From Terana coerulea (taxonomy: Eukaryota; Basidiomycota; Agaricomycetes; Polyporales; Phanerochaetaceae): a stretch of 12,073 bases of DNA. Shown here piece after piece: positions 1 through 7,893 of the stretch. How positions within the stretch are numbered: position 1 is the stretch's first letter; each line of letters starts with the position of its first letter. The notes below the pieces were generated by a model. That model was given only the letters and a program-made list of their open reading frames with translations. It was not told the DNA's origin and did no database searches. The DNA lies in NCBI GenBank assembly GCA_024811115.1, contig JAKOGH010000321.1:1-12073 (forward strand), given 5' to 3'. The position numbers were made by a program, and so were the translations under genes.

Positions 1-174
1 TAGCCGGAATGTTGGGCGGCGGAGGTGTTCCGGCATACTGAGCTCGTAGCAGCCGCGGTGTGGGTGACCCAGATACGCTTGGGCTTCCAGTCAGAAAGTC
101 CGCTGCTCCAGAGTTAGGGGTTCCAATGTTCATGGTCTTGACGGTGTAGGCTTGCTTGACGATGGCGAGGACAT
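1..174 (-). CDS. Ser/Pro-rich N-terminus of an unrecognised protein, cut by the left edge
   Basis: I do not recognise this gene. On the minus strand an ATG at 174-172, in the context GCAGCC-ATG, opens a Ser/Pro/Lys-rich peptide beginning MSSPSSSKPTPSRP. It meets a TGA at once, at the CC pair at 134-135. One base further on, the reading resumes as MNIGTPNSGAADFL, passes GSPSVSGSPTP and runs through RLLRAQYAGTPPPPNIPA to the edge with no further stop. The composition is the same on both sides of the break, which suggests one reading frame with a missing C rather than two unrelated ORFs. About 57 codons are visible. Such Ser/Thr/Pro-rich leaders are usually disordered. No domain is visible, so no function is proposed. 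An alternative is that the second frame alone is an exon following a splice acceptor (CACAG) near 200. Confidence 0.45.
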
Positions 175-474
175 GGCTGCAGATGATGACTGTGGTGGTT
201 CAAGGAAGAGCTGCGAATGCGGGGAATTGGGTCCTCGCGTTCATCGGGCGCTAACTACACGTCCGCCACCGGAGCGCCATCACATGCAGGCGCCAAGCAA
301 ATTAGAAAATCTAAGTTCCAACCGTGGCTCACAGGCAGGTGTGTACCTCACGTTGCGAAGACAATGTCGCTTACGTCTCCAGAAACATAGTTTAATGCGC
401 GGGTAAGAGTGGGGATTGTCAAAGATTAGGAATACATCAGGAGGTCTTTTGATTAAGTATTTGAGGCGCAAAGG
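175..474. other. Intergenic region between hydrolase copy 1 and the left-edge gene
   Basis: This 300-base stretch lies downstream of the copy 1 stop codon and upstream of the left-edge ATG. It must hold the 3' end of the first transcript and the promoter and 5' leader of the second. Just before the ATG the minus strand reads as a CT-rich then CA-rich leader, typical of fungal 5' UTRs. I see no convincing TATA box, RNA gene or repeat. The overlapping 84-codon plus-strand ORF at 152-406 has no recognisable protein content. Confidence 0.5.
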
Positions 475-3086
475 TCAAAGCAGCGAATGAGTGATGCCAA
501 ACCGTGGTAAGACCGCTCGGAATGATTTATGGAGCTCCATCCATGGGTCCATAACAAGCCTGTCTTCGTCAGTAAGTCCATCGCTTGCAAAAGATGCTGA
601 CTCGAACAGTTTGCGCTCTGTTGGGCAGACTGTGCCGCTGTCTGGCAAAGTGCCTTCCCGGAAGTAGGCACGTACTGCCTTGGCAGTGCAGAGGGAGAAC
701 CCCGACAACGAGCAGTGCTAAAGAAAACGTTTCTTGACTTGAGATATGCCTAGAAAAGTACGGTGTACAATCACTTACGCCAAGCGAGTCTTGGTGGAGA
801 ACAACTGATCCGTTGAACCCTTTGGACATCGTGCGTGCACTTGCGTACTCGTGTCAGTCGACCGACAGGCAATAGTAGTCGTAGGGAAGAACTTACTGGG
901 CAATTGGAGTCACGGGGTCGGCAGTGTTTCCAATCAAAAGGAGAGGGTGTGATGTGTTACCAACGAAAGGGCCTTCGAAAAGAATCGTCAGCTTAAATCT
1001 CAGCTACCGAGCGAAAACAGCTCCATGTGACTGACCTGCAAACCGCTCGACCGATCTCACTTTCCATCCGCTGCCAAACAATCAATCCATTCAGTAGAGG
1101 AATTGCTGAAGCCTGAAGGTGACGGAGTGGCGTACATGCACATAGCCCTGAGAATCCATATATCTGCGAACTCCGAAATCTCCGCGCTCTTGTTGAACCA
1201 TTCCTCCAGCTCCTGTGGGGTGTCGTGAAATTCTTCCGCATCTGTGCAGGCTATGGCCTGTATGGCATGGGGAGTCAGGGTGTTGGGGGAAGAGGTATAC
1301 CAGGAGCAGGACAGGTACAGGAGAACTTCTCCTCCGCGGTTGCCCCATAAGTGTGCAATATTGGGGCGCCATTACCGAGCTCCGCCTCACGCAATGCCGA
1401 AGCGAAATAGGTTGCTCCGGGCCAGCTGAGACCTCCGGTGCCAGGAAGGTCGTACGGGACGTAGAGGAACAGAAAAGCCAACGATTTGACCATCTTGTAG
1501 TCGACCAGCCCGAAGTCGCCGAAGGTCGAGGCAGAAGATCGGACTGGAAGGGGTTCCTTTGAGAGCAGCGAGGATCCCGTTAACACGGGCGTGAACTTTC
1601 TCAGAAGTCGACTCGTGAATGGCGCATCTTTCCGGCCCAGCATTCACGCATGCTTCAAAGAACGCGTGCCAGACGTCATCAGCTTGAAGAAGATTGTTGG
1701 CCCAACGCCCTAAGTACGGATCTTTTAGGACGACATGAATCGGCCGAGTCGGTACGGCTTACCCGCATAATAGTCATGCGCATCCACTACGCCTAGATGA
1801 ATAATTGTCAGACTTGAGACCCGTCAAGCTTGCAAATCTCTTCGTACCGTCAATGATGAGCCTGTCTATGTTATCCTGCAATTCACTGCGTGTCAGCCCA
1901 TAGCATCGTGAAAGCATGGAGTCTTACCGGGAACATTGCAGCATATCTGTTCGGGAATAAGTAGCGTGAGTCCTATGCATATACACATCAACGGGTAACC
2001 GCTCACGTTGCGCCAAGAATGGTTCCATAGCTGTACGACACTTTATGAGGGAGTCATGTCATCGACATGGAAGAGAAATCACTGACGAGAAGCCCCAATA
2101 TTGTAATTTTTCTCGTCCGTGCGCCCTGGTGATACTCAACATGTCCCGAGCCACTAGCGCCGTGCTGACATAGGGCGACGCATTGATATTCCTCTCAGCA
2201 GCCAAGCCACTGAGTACGGTGGCTCGAGCATGCAGTCTAGGGACTGCGTCCAGCGAGCCGTTGACTACCGGGTCACCAGCAATCTTCATTCGCCATGCGA
2301 CCCCTTCAGCCTTGTCTGGGAAAAAGACCACCTGAGGAGTCGTTCGAGAAACGCCTCTACACAGATCGGTGAGCACTGCTGCAGAATGATCTGGTGAACA
2401 AATATGACAATACCTTGGGTCAAATCCTATAATGTCGTACTCATGACCTAAGAGTTCTTGAAACCCTGCTCCTGCGAGTCGGACCAAATCGACACCTGAG
2501 CCACCGGGACCACCTGGATAGGACACAGATGTAAGAATCTGTACAAGCGGGGACGCATCAGCCCGAGCAGAACCAACCTGGGTTGAACACGATTGGGCCT
2601 CTGTAATCCTCATGATCGACAGGGACCTGTGCGGGAACCTTGATCAAGGCGACGCCAGCTTGCCCGACGTCGGGATTGGCATAGTCAAGAGGTACCTTCA
2701 CAATCCGGACAGTCAACATTGCATGTAAAGAAAGATAAAACGTTGTACCATCAAACGTGCGCACTGGTAGTCGCCTCCATAGCAAGCGGTCCATGGTAAA
2801 GACTTTACGGTGCCAGACGGCAGCTGGGAAAAATTTTGTGGTCAGTAAAGCTCGAAACATCGCTTTGAGCGGGTCATGAACTTACCTTCTCCCAGATGAG
2901 TTCTGGGTCTTCGTCAACGTGGCCGCCACAGACATGTGTCGGTTTGAGACTGATCGCGAAACGATCATACACCGTGCGATGCACAAAGAATATGCAGGCG
3001 CATAGAAGCACAGCCCAACCTAGTCTGGCTCCACGGCGAGCCCTGAGCTGGCCAAAGTCATGCATACCACCCTTCTCATCCAGCAT
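475..3086 (-). CDS. TAP-like alpha/beta hydrolase, copy 1 (14 exons, frame broken in exon 10)
   Basis: This is an S33-type alpha/beta hydrolase with a TAP-like C-terminal domain; the family removes short peptides from N-termini. Exons on the minus strand: 3086-2886, 2823-2749, 2695-2578, 2513-2414, 2356-2087, 2030-2007, 1946-1928, 1875-1848, 1792-1763, 1709-1136, 1070-1036, 972-897, 839-779, 717-475. All introns are GT..AG, 52-65 nt. The sum is 1854 nt, or 617 aa. Residues about 22-37 form one membrane segment after basic residues, so a type II anchor is likely. The oxyanion-type motif NPGGPGGSG is present. The triad is Ser255 in GFSYG, Asp510 in GNTADPVTP and His538 in GHCSL. Exon 10 changes frame near 1550 (+1) and returns near 1278 (-1). 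Read literally, it stops at 1387. All catalytic residues lie in the normal frame. It may be a decaying copy or carry sequence errors. Substrate unknown. Confidence 0.85.
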
Positions 3087-3900
3087 GGTGTACAGATGGT
3101 CGACGGTGTAAGGAGCCCATCATGCATCATCTGCTGAACCTGGGTATTTATGAGGTGTTGATGCCGCCAATTGCTGCGTGATACTTCGGCACTGCGGGCG
3201 ACTTCCCATATCATAGAACTGTTTGTGGAAACTGCCTTATGACTCGGTGATGCTGATTGAGGGTGGGATTATATTGAGCGCAGTAAAACCTGATATTTGG
3301 GAAAGCTTCGTCACAGGCTGCTTTGCAGCGCAGTGTCCTAGAAGCATACCCTCATATACCTCGGAAAACAAGGTGAGATGTATGAACTGCAGTCCTGCAC
3401 AGAACACTTGCAACATGAATGTAGTCCGCCGTGGTCGGAAGGAGAGAAACTTTGAGCGCCTGCCTTCTGTCAAGATCAATGGCGTCTATTGCACAGGTAT
3501 CTCAATATGGCAGGTGTGGTGGTTCTAACTTCCGATCTTCTCGCTTTCAGCGGATGATATATTCGCTGGTAAGACGAGCGTGTGCCTCACCCCTGATTCA
3601 GCGACTCGGAGCACTGTACGACCTAATTTCTCTTGAACAGCTCGCGCGAGGCTTGCAATAGTCTCTAGAGTGCAGCGGGAATCTCGGCGTCCCGTTCTCC
3701 AAACTGGTCTTGAATGAAGGAGACGTGGCGGGGGTTGGAGTTCCTGACAGGGAGACACAAACTATTCCTCCGCCGCGACCGATCTGCGCGAGTAAAACGC
3801 CACTGTGCTATGACATTGCGTTCGATTACAGCATATATTTTCAATCAAGTGGCAAGGTCGAGAAAGTATTTGTTGATGTCAGAAAGCGTTACATTGCTCA
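3087..3900. other. Intergenic region between the two hydrolase copies
   Basis: This 814-base stretch separates the copy 2 stop codon from the copy 1 ATG. It holds the TATA-like element of copy 1 at 3142-3151. Several overlapping ORFs of 60-100 codons exist on both strands (for example 3223-3528 plus), but none shows a recognisable motif, a splice pattern or a protein-like composition. I see no transposon ends and no leftover hydrolase exons here. Confidence 0.5.
3142..3151 (-). promoter_or_regulatory. Probable TATA box of hydrolase copy 1
   Basis: The minus strand reads ATAAATACCC, 56 bases upstream of the chosen ATG at 3086. The same ten bases occur upstream of copy 2, while the surrounding sequence is not obviously alike. 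That conservation favours a functional core promoter element and supports the chosen start. Confidence 0.5.
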
Positions 3901-6522
3901 TCAAATGGGCATTGCTAGAGGTGACATGCCCAAGCGTGAGGCTGCCGGGAACGCCTTGCTGAGCTCCTTCCACGAGTCCATAGTCAACCTGTCCTCCGCG
4001 ACCAATTCCTCCTGAATGGATGCGTCGGGTCCAAACAGTTTGCTCTCGGATGGACAGACTGTGCCATGCTCCGGCAGTTTGCCTTCCCTGAAGTATGCCC
4101 GAACTGCCTTAGCGGTGCAGAGCGAATTAGCGGCTAAAGTGCAATGCTAAAATGCGAAAAGAATTAGCGAACTGCCTCGACACTACTTATGTGCACACGT
4201 TACTCACACCGAGCGAGTCCTGTTGGAGCACGACAGATCCACTGAATCCTTTCGACATTATGTGCGCACTTTTGCAAATAAATGCTCAGTTGAGAAGTCC
4301 AAGCAGCGCTTGAGTTTACGTACTGTCGAAGCGGGGTTACTGGATCCGCAGTGTTTCCGATAATGAGTAGAGGGAAAGAGGTATTCGCAACAAAAGGCCC
4401 TACAATTCAAAATGTCATCCATGGAAGCAAATTCGAGAAAGAGTCAAGTCACCAACCTGCAAATCGCTCGGCAGGCTTTACCTTCCACCCCTAACAATCA
4501 ATAGTTAGCTGCAAAGGTAATGCTTAAGCCGTACTTGGTACTTACGCACACCTGGACCTGAACGGCCATACATCAAAGAACTCGGATAATTCAGCTACTT
4601 TCGCAAAATATTTCTCGAGTATCTCGACAGTGTCCGAGTGGCGTGCTTCGTCGGCATCGGCACAAGCAATGGCCTGGGTCGCGTGGGGCGTCACGAGGTC
4701 GCGGGGCACGGGCAAACCAGGGGCAGGACACTTGCATGAGAACCTTTCCTCTGATTTCCCGACCAAGTTCCACACGAGCGTCCCGTTGCCCCTTTCTAAG
4801 TCGCGCAGCGCCGTTGCTAGGGTTGGCGCATCAACCGCACCCCAAGAAAGAGGGAAGGAGTAGGGGAAGTAGAGGAATGCGAAGATCATTGACTTAACCA
4901 TCTTGTAATCGACAAGGCCAAAGGTGCCGGACGGGGTATCAGCTGCTTGCACTGAGACAGGGTTTCTTTTGAGCTTGTCCAGTATTTTATTCACGTGGAC
5001 TCGAACTTCCTCTGGAGTCGATTCGTGAAGGGCACACTCGTCGGGGCCGGCTTCCACGCATTCTTTGAGGAATTGTTGCCAGATATCATCAGTCTGAACG
5101 AGATTGGTAGCCCAGGTACCTGGTAGAAGCGTGTGAGAAACGGTCGACTGCGATAGACGTTTCGTAACTACCTGCATAGTACTCATGCGCATCGACCACT
5201 CCTGTTATATAGCCATTAATGGCTATAACTCGGCTTTGGTAACGTATTTGCTCACCATCTATGACGAGTCGTTCAATATTATCCTGCGGATAAATTGTTT
5301 GGTGCTATCGTTACGAGGAGAGAATGGTAAAACGCACTGGGAACATGGCAGCATAGCTAAATCGAGATAAGAGTAAATCTCAAGGATGAGACAAAATATA
5401 TACTCACGTTGCCCCCAATACAGTTCCGTATCTGATTACAGCGTAGAACTCAGGCATGGGCAATAGGTAAGGCGCAATCATTGACTCACGAGAAACCCCA
5501 GTACTGAAGTTTGTCTCGCCCATGTGCCCGCGTAATGCTCAGCATGTCCCGAGCTACCAGTGCCGTGCTGACGTAGCGGACCGCGTCCGCGTCGTTCTTA
5601 GCGGCAAGGTCGTTGAGTATAATCGCACGTGCACGCAAACGGGCTACAGCATCCATCGTGGAGTTAAGTAACGGGTCGGCGTCGGACTTCATGCGCCACG
5701 CAACTCCCTCTGCATCATTTGCGAAAATGCGTACTGCAGGGGTGGTGCGAAATACGCCCCTGTTGGGCGAATTCAGTATGCGCGATGTTCGATGGAGAAT
5801 GTGAGTGTAGTTACCGAGGGTCGAATCCTACGACATCATATTCGGGCCCTAAGAGTGCTTGCCACGCTTTTCCCATTTGATAAGCTACCTCTACACCAGG
5901 ACCTCCAGGACCGCCTGGAGAAAAATAGTATATAAGTTAAATTGGCTATGTTATTCTTCATGGATGCATACCGGGATTGATTAAGATGGGTCCCCGGTAA
6001 TCCTTGTCATCCACAGGTACCCTTGCCGGGTATTTCAGAAGGGCGATACCAGCTTGTCCACCGTCAGGATGAGCGTAGTCAATAGGAACCTTCAACGAGC
6101 GAAGTGCTTAGCTTCCGAAGCACCCGTATAAGAGTATATGCCAGGCATACCATCAAGCGTGCACACTGAAACTCTCTACCGTAACAGGCGGTCCATGGCA
6201 AGGATTCAACAGCGCCAGACGGCAGCTGAGAAGCGTGACGTGGTCAATTCGCGGAGTCTCTCAGTAGAAGTTGAAATTGCTAACTCACCTTTTCCCAAAT
6301 CAGCTCCGGGTCTTCGACGGCATTGTTCCCGCATGCATGAGAAGGATAGCGCTGTATCTCGGTCGCGGTAACCGGATTATGGGGAGAATACGCGATGCGA
6401 TACCACACGAAGATTGGTAACGCACATAGGAGTGCGAGCCATCTCATAGCTGGGGCAATCCCGCGCCGAGCTTGGGGTTGAGCAAAGACTTGCGTATTGC
6501 CCTTCTCCTCTTGCGTTGACAT
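3901..6522 (-). CDS. TAP-like alpha/beta hydrolase, copy 2 (14 exons)
   Basis: Paralog of the neighbouring hydrolase with the same architecture. Exons on the minus strand: 6522-6289, 6225-6151, 6089-5972, 5914-5815, 5759-5490, 5431-5408, 5356-5338, 5283-5256, 5201-5172, 5119-4546, 4490-4457, 4399-4324, 4268-4208, 4146-3901. Introns are 51-63 nt, all GT..AG. The predicted protein is 629 aa: a basic stretch, then a membrane segment at about 26-41 (WLALLCALPIFVWY), a Cys pair in WTACYGREFQCARL, the NPGGPGGPG oxyanion-type loop, Ser266 in GFSYG, Asp521 in GNTADPVTP and His549 in GHCTL. The TAP-like C-terminus follows, with LCTAKAVRAYFREGKLP. Exon 11 is 34 nt against 35 in copy 1. One G appears to be missing at 4488-4491, right after the splice acceptor; otherwise the frame is intact. 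It is probably a membrane-anchored or secretory-pathway peptidase, though family members also include esterase-like enzymes, so substrate is unknown. Confidence 0.88.
5208..5227. repeat. Perfect 20-bp palindrome inside intron 8 of hydrolase copy 2
   Basis: TATAGCCATTAATGGCTATA equals its own reverse complement over all 20 bases. It ends just before the splice acceptor of the 54-nt intron (5202-5255). The TTAAT at its centre is the only branch-point-like sequence I can find in that intron. Copy 1 intron 8 has no equivalent. Confidence 0.8.
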
Positions 6523-6948
6523 TGTACTGGTCGAACGCTGAGGGGATTTAGCAATCAGAGGGTATTTATCAAGAACCAGGGCGATTGGCGCGCGGTGCCT
6601 GTCCTTGTGCAATTAAGTTACCACTGCTGCGCAGTGTGCAGATCTAGGTGCCGAAGCTGGCAGTACCGCAGTGTGACTTGCTTACCAGAACAGATACGGA
6701 CATACTAGTCCGAGTTCGAACTGATGGTCGAAAAGTAATAATGTTGTGAAGTCGGCTGATTGTAGCGTTACGGAGGAATTGGAGGCCAAACGTGCAACAT
6801 GCATACATATCGCGGTGTGCTGAGGATAATTCTAATTGGAAACCCTACCAAATCGGGAAAGGGGCGGGCAGCTCCCATCAATAGGCGCCGTGATGCGTCG
6901 GCCAGCACTAAGCCGAGTTGCCCGTTCATCGCCATCTTACTTGCTGTA
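6523..6948. other. Region upstream of hydrolase copy 2, up to the transposon
   Basis: Apart from the TATA-like decamer I see no gene in this 426-base stretch. I checked the minus strand for a continuation of the F-box gene lying beyond the transposon. The first codons after the insertion point read Ser-Lys-stop, and no leucine-rich or other F-box downstream sequence follows. The plus-strand ORFs starting at 6799 and 6836 run into the transposon and look accidental. Confidence 0.5.
6560..6569 (-). promoter_or_regulatory. Probable TATA box of hydrolase copy 2
   Basis: The minus strand reads ATAAATACCC, 38 bases upstream of the ATG at 6522. It is the same decamer as upstream of copy 1. An in-frame upstream ATG at 6612 exists, but this element lies between it and 6522, so the inner ATG (MSTQEEKG) is the better start. 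Confidence 0.5.
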
Positions 6949-7040
6949 CAGTCAAGCCACAGTCAATGGGTCACCCCGGTCAATGGGTCACCTGCCTAAT
7001 AGGGCAGGTCCAATGGGTCAAGCGCTCCACGACCGCAGAG
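6949..7040 (+). repeat. Left terminal inverted repeat with internal direct repeats and hairpin
   Basis: This 92-bp arm contains CAATGGGTCA three times, at 6964-6973, 6981-6990 and 7011-7020. Between the second and third copies lies a 7-bp stem, ACCTGCC (6990-6996) with GGCAGGT (7003-7009). Repeated subterminal motifs are often transposase-binding sites in such elements; that role is inferred here. Confidence 0.85.
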
Positions 7041-7201
7041 TCGAGACTCGAGCTGTGAATCAGAGTAGGACTTGTAATTATTTAATTGCCCATGGTGTGA
7101 TCATTCATATGTTCTATTGCTCACTGTATATGTTTTGTATCACTACGCTCTCATTGTGGCTGGATAGTCAGTAGATCCAGGCCGAACGGACGAAACGGAC
7201 G

Positions 7202-7549
7202 CTACACGGCAGCTCTGCGGTCGTGGAGCGCTTGACCGATTGGACCTGCCCTATTAGGCAGGTGACCCATTGACCGGGGTGACCCATTGACCGTGGCTTG
7301 ACTGTAGTCAATCCCTGTCACCCGAGGGAAGTGATGATGCTTCCCGCTTTGGGCGATTTGATTAGCGCTTGCGTCGGAACCTGGTGGGAGGATAACGCTC
7401 ACTGCCAACCCCGACAAATCTCTCCATAGTACGTCCAGCGCCGGGTCGTAAAACCCGCGACAAGTCAGGGCCATCGCCAGAAGTAAGTCCGCGTCCACGT
7501 ATTCCGCGATAGCTTGCACTACCTCTTGAATAGTCAAACAGCGATGCAT
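7202..7549 (-). pseudogene. Truncated F-box protein gene fused to transposon sequence
   Basis: The ORF begins MHRCLTIQEVVQAIAEYV, continues through LLAMALTCRGFYDPALDVLW and RDLSGLA. This is the N-terminal F-box of a protein type common in basidiomycetes; the F-box binds Skp1 in SCF ubiquitin ligases. After about residue 55 the sequence loses family character. At codon 82 it enters the transposon, which supplies the last 33 residues and the stop. The substrate-binding part normally several hundred residues long is absent. The ATG at 7549 is chosen because MHRCL is the usual start of this family; the frame stays open upstream to 7726 but looks like leader. If the element and one TA are removed, the frame still stops two codons later, unless AAGTAAGA there is a splice donor. 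Probably a gene relic. Confidence 0.6.
7213..7304 (-). repeat. Right terminal inverted repeat
   Basis: Reverse complement of the left arm over 92 bp with two mismatches. In one of them, the third CAATGGGTCA copy reads CAATCGGTCA. The F-box reading frame on the minus strand runs through this arm and ends just inside it, at the TAG at 7202-7204. Confidence 0.85.
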
Positions 7550-7893
7550 TGTTGATTGGCTGGGTTGGTAAACCAGGAATGTCGCGTAGATGATAACCGA
7601 CAGAGAGGAAAGCAAGCCTGAAGCAAGCTGCCAAAGAAAAACACAAAAGTCCCATGCAATCGGCGCTGAATACACAAGCATCCTAAAATAGCAGGTGTCG
7701 TGTTTAGAGCTTTCAGTTGCCGACATATTGCCGGCAAGACCATGAACAATGCAAGGTACTCGTGACTGTCATCCTGCGCGCAATCAACACGAGGCTGTAA
7801 GCAGAGTGCAAGTCCCAGTCATATAAGCCCTCTTTGCTTCACTCCCGCGAGCACATAACGCCCAACCTCTCTTTCTCTCCCTCTTCACCTCGC
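7550..7893. promoter_or_regulatory. Divergent upstream region between F-box fragment and epimerase
   Basis: This 344-base stretch separates two genes transcribed outward. On the plus side it has ATATAAG at 7821-7827, about 67 bases before the epimerase ATG, and a pyrimidine-rich run (CTCTCTTTCTCTCCCTCTTC) at 7867-7886 directly before it. Both are common in promoters of highly expressed fungal genes. On the minus side the F-box frame stays open to 7726 but has no recognisable content. Confidence 0.5.

Larger units (their letters stand above)
6949..7304. mobile_element. MITE-like inverted-repeat element with TA target duplication
   Basis: A 356-bp element starts CAGTCAAGCCAC and ends GTGGCTTGACTG. 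Its two 92-bp arms (6949-7040 and 7213-7304) are inverted copies that differ at only two positions. The element is flanked by TA on both sides (6947-6948 and 7305-7306), the target duplication typical of the Tc1/mariner superfamily, to which the fungal pogo/Fot1-type elements belong. The 172-bp core has no coding capacity, so this is a non-autonomous element moved by a transposase encoded elsewhere. Each arm contains repeated CAATGGGTCA-type motifs and a short hairpin. The near-identity of the arms points to recent insertion. The superfamily call rests on the TA duplication and terminal inverted repeats only. Confidence 0.88.

Noticed and set aside
3223..3528. 101-codon ORF between the hydrolases
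   Set aside because: No motif and no splice support, and an overlapping ORF lies on the opposite strand. I treat it as chance.
475..6522. Biosynthetic gene cluster centred on the hydrolases and epimerase
   Set aside because: There is no backbone enzyme, transporter or pathway regulator. NPR3 is a housekeeping signalling gene and the F-box is a fragment, so adjacency alone does not support a cluster.
6799..7174. Plus-strand ORFs overlapping the left transposon arm
   Set aside because: They run across the transposon boundary and have no protein-like content; the element core is too short to encode a transposase.
7362..7749. Extended F-box ORF from 7726 and two other ORFs in the same region
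   Set aside because: MHRCL at 7549 is the usual start of this F-box type. The upstream extension and the alternative frames have no recognisable content.
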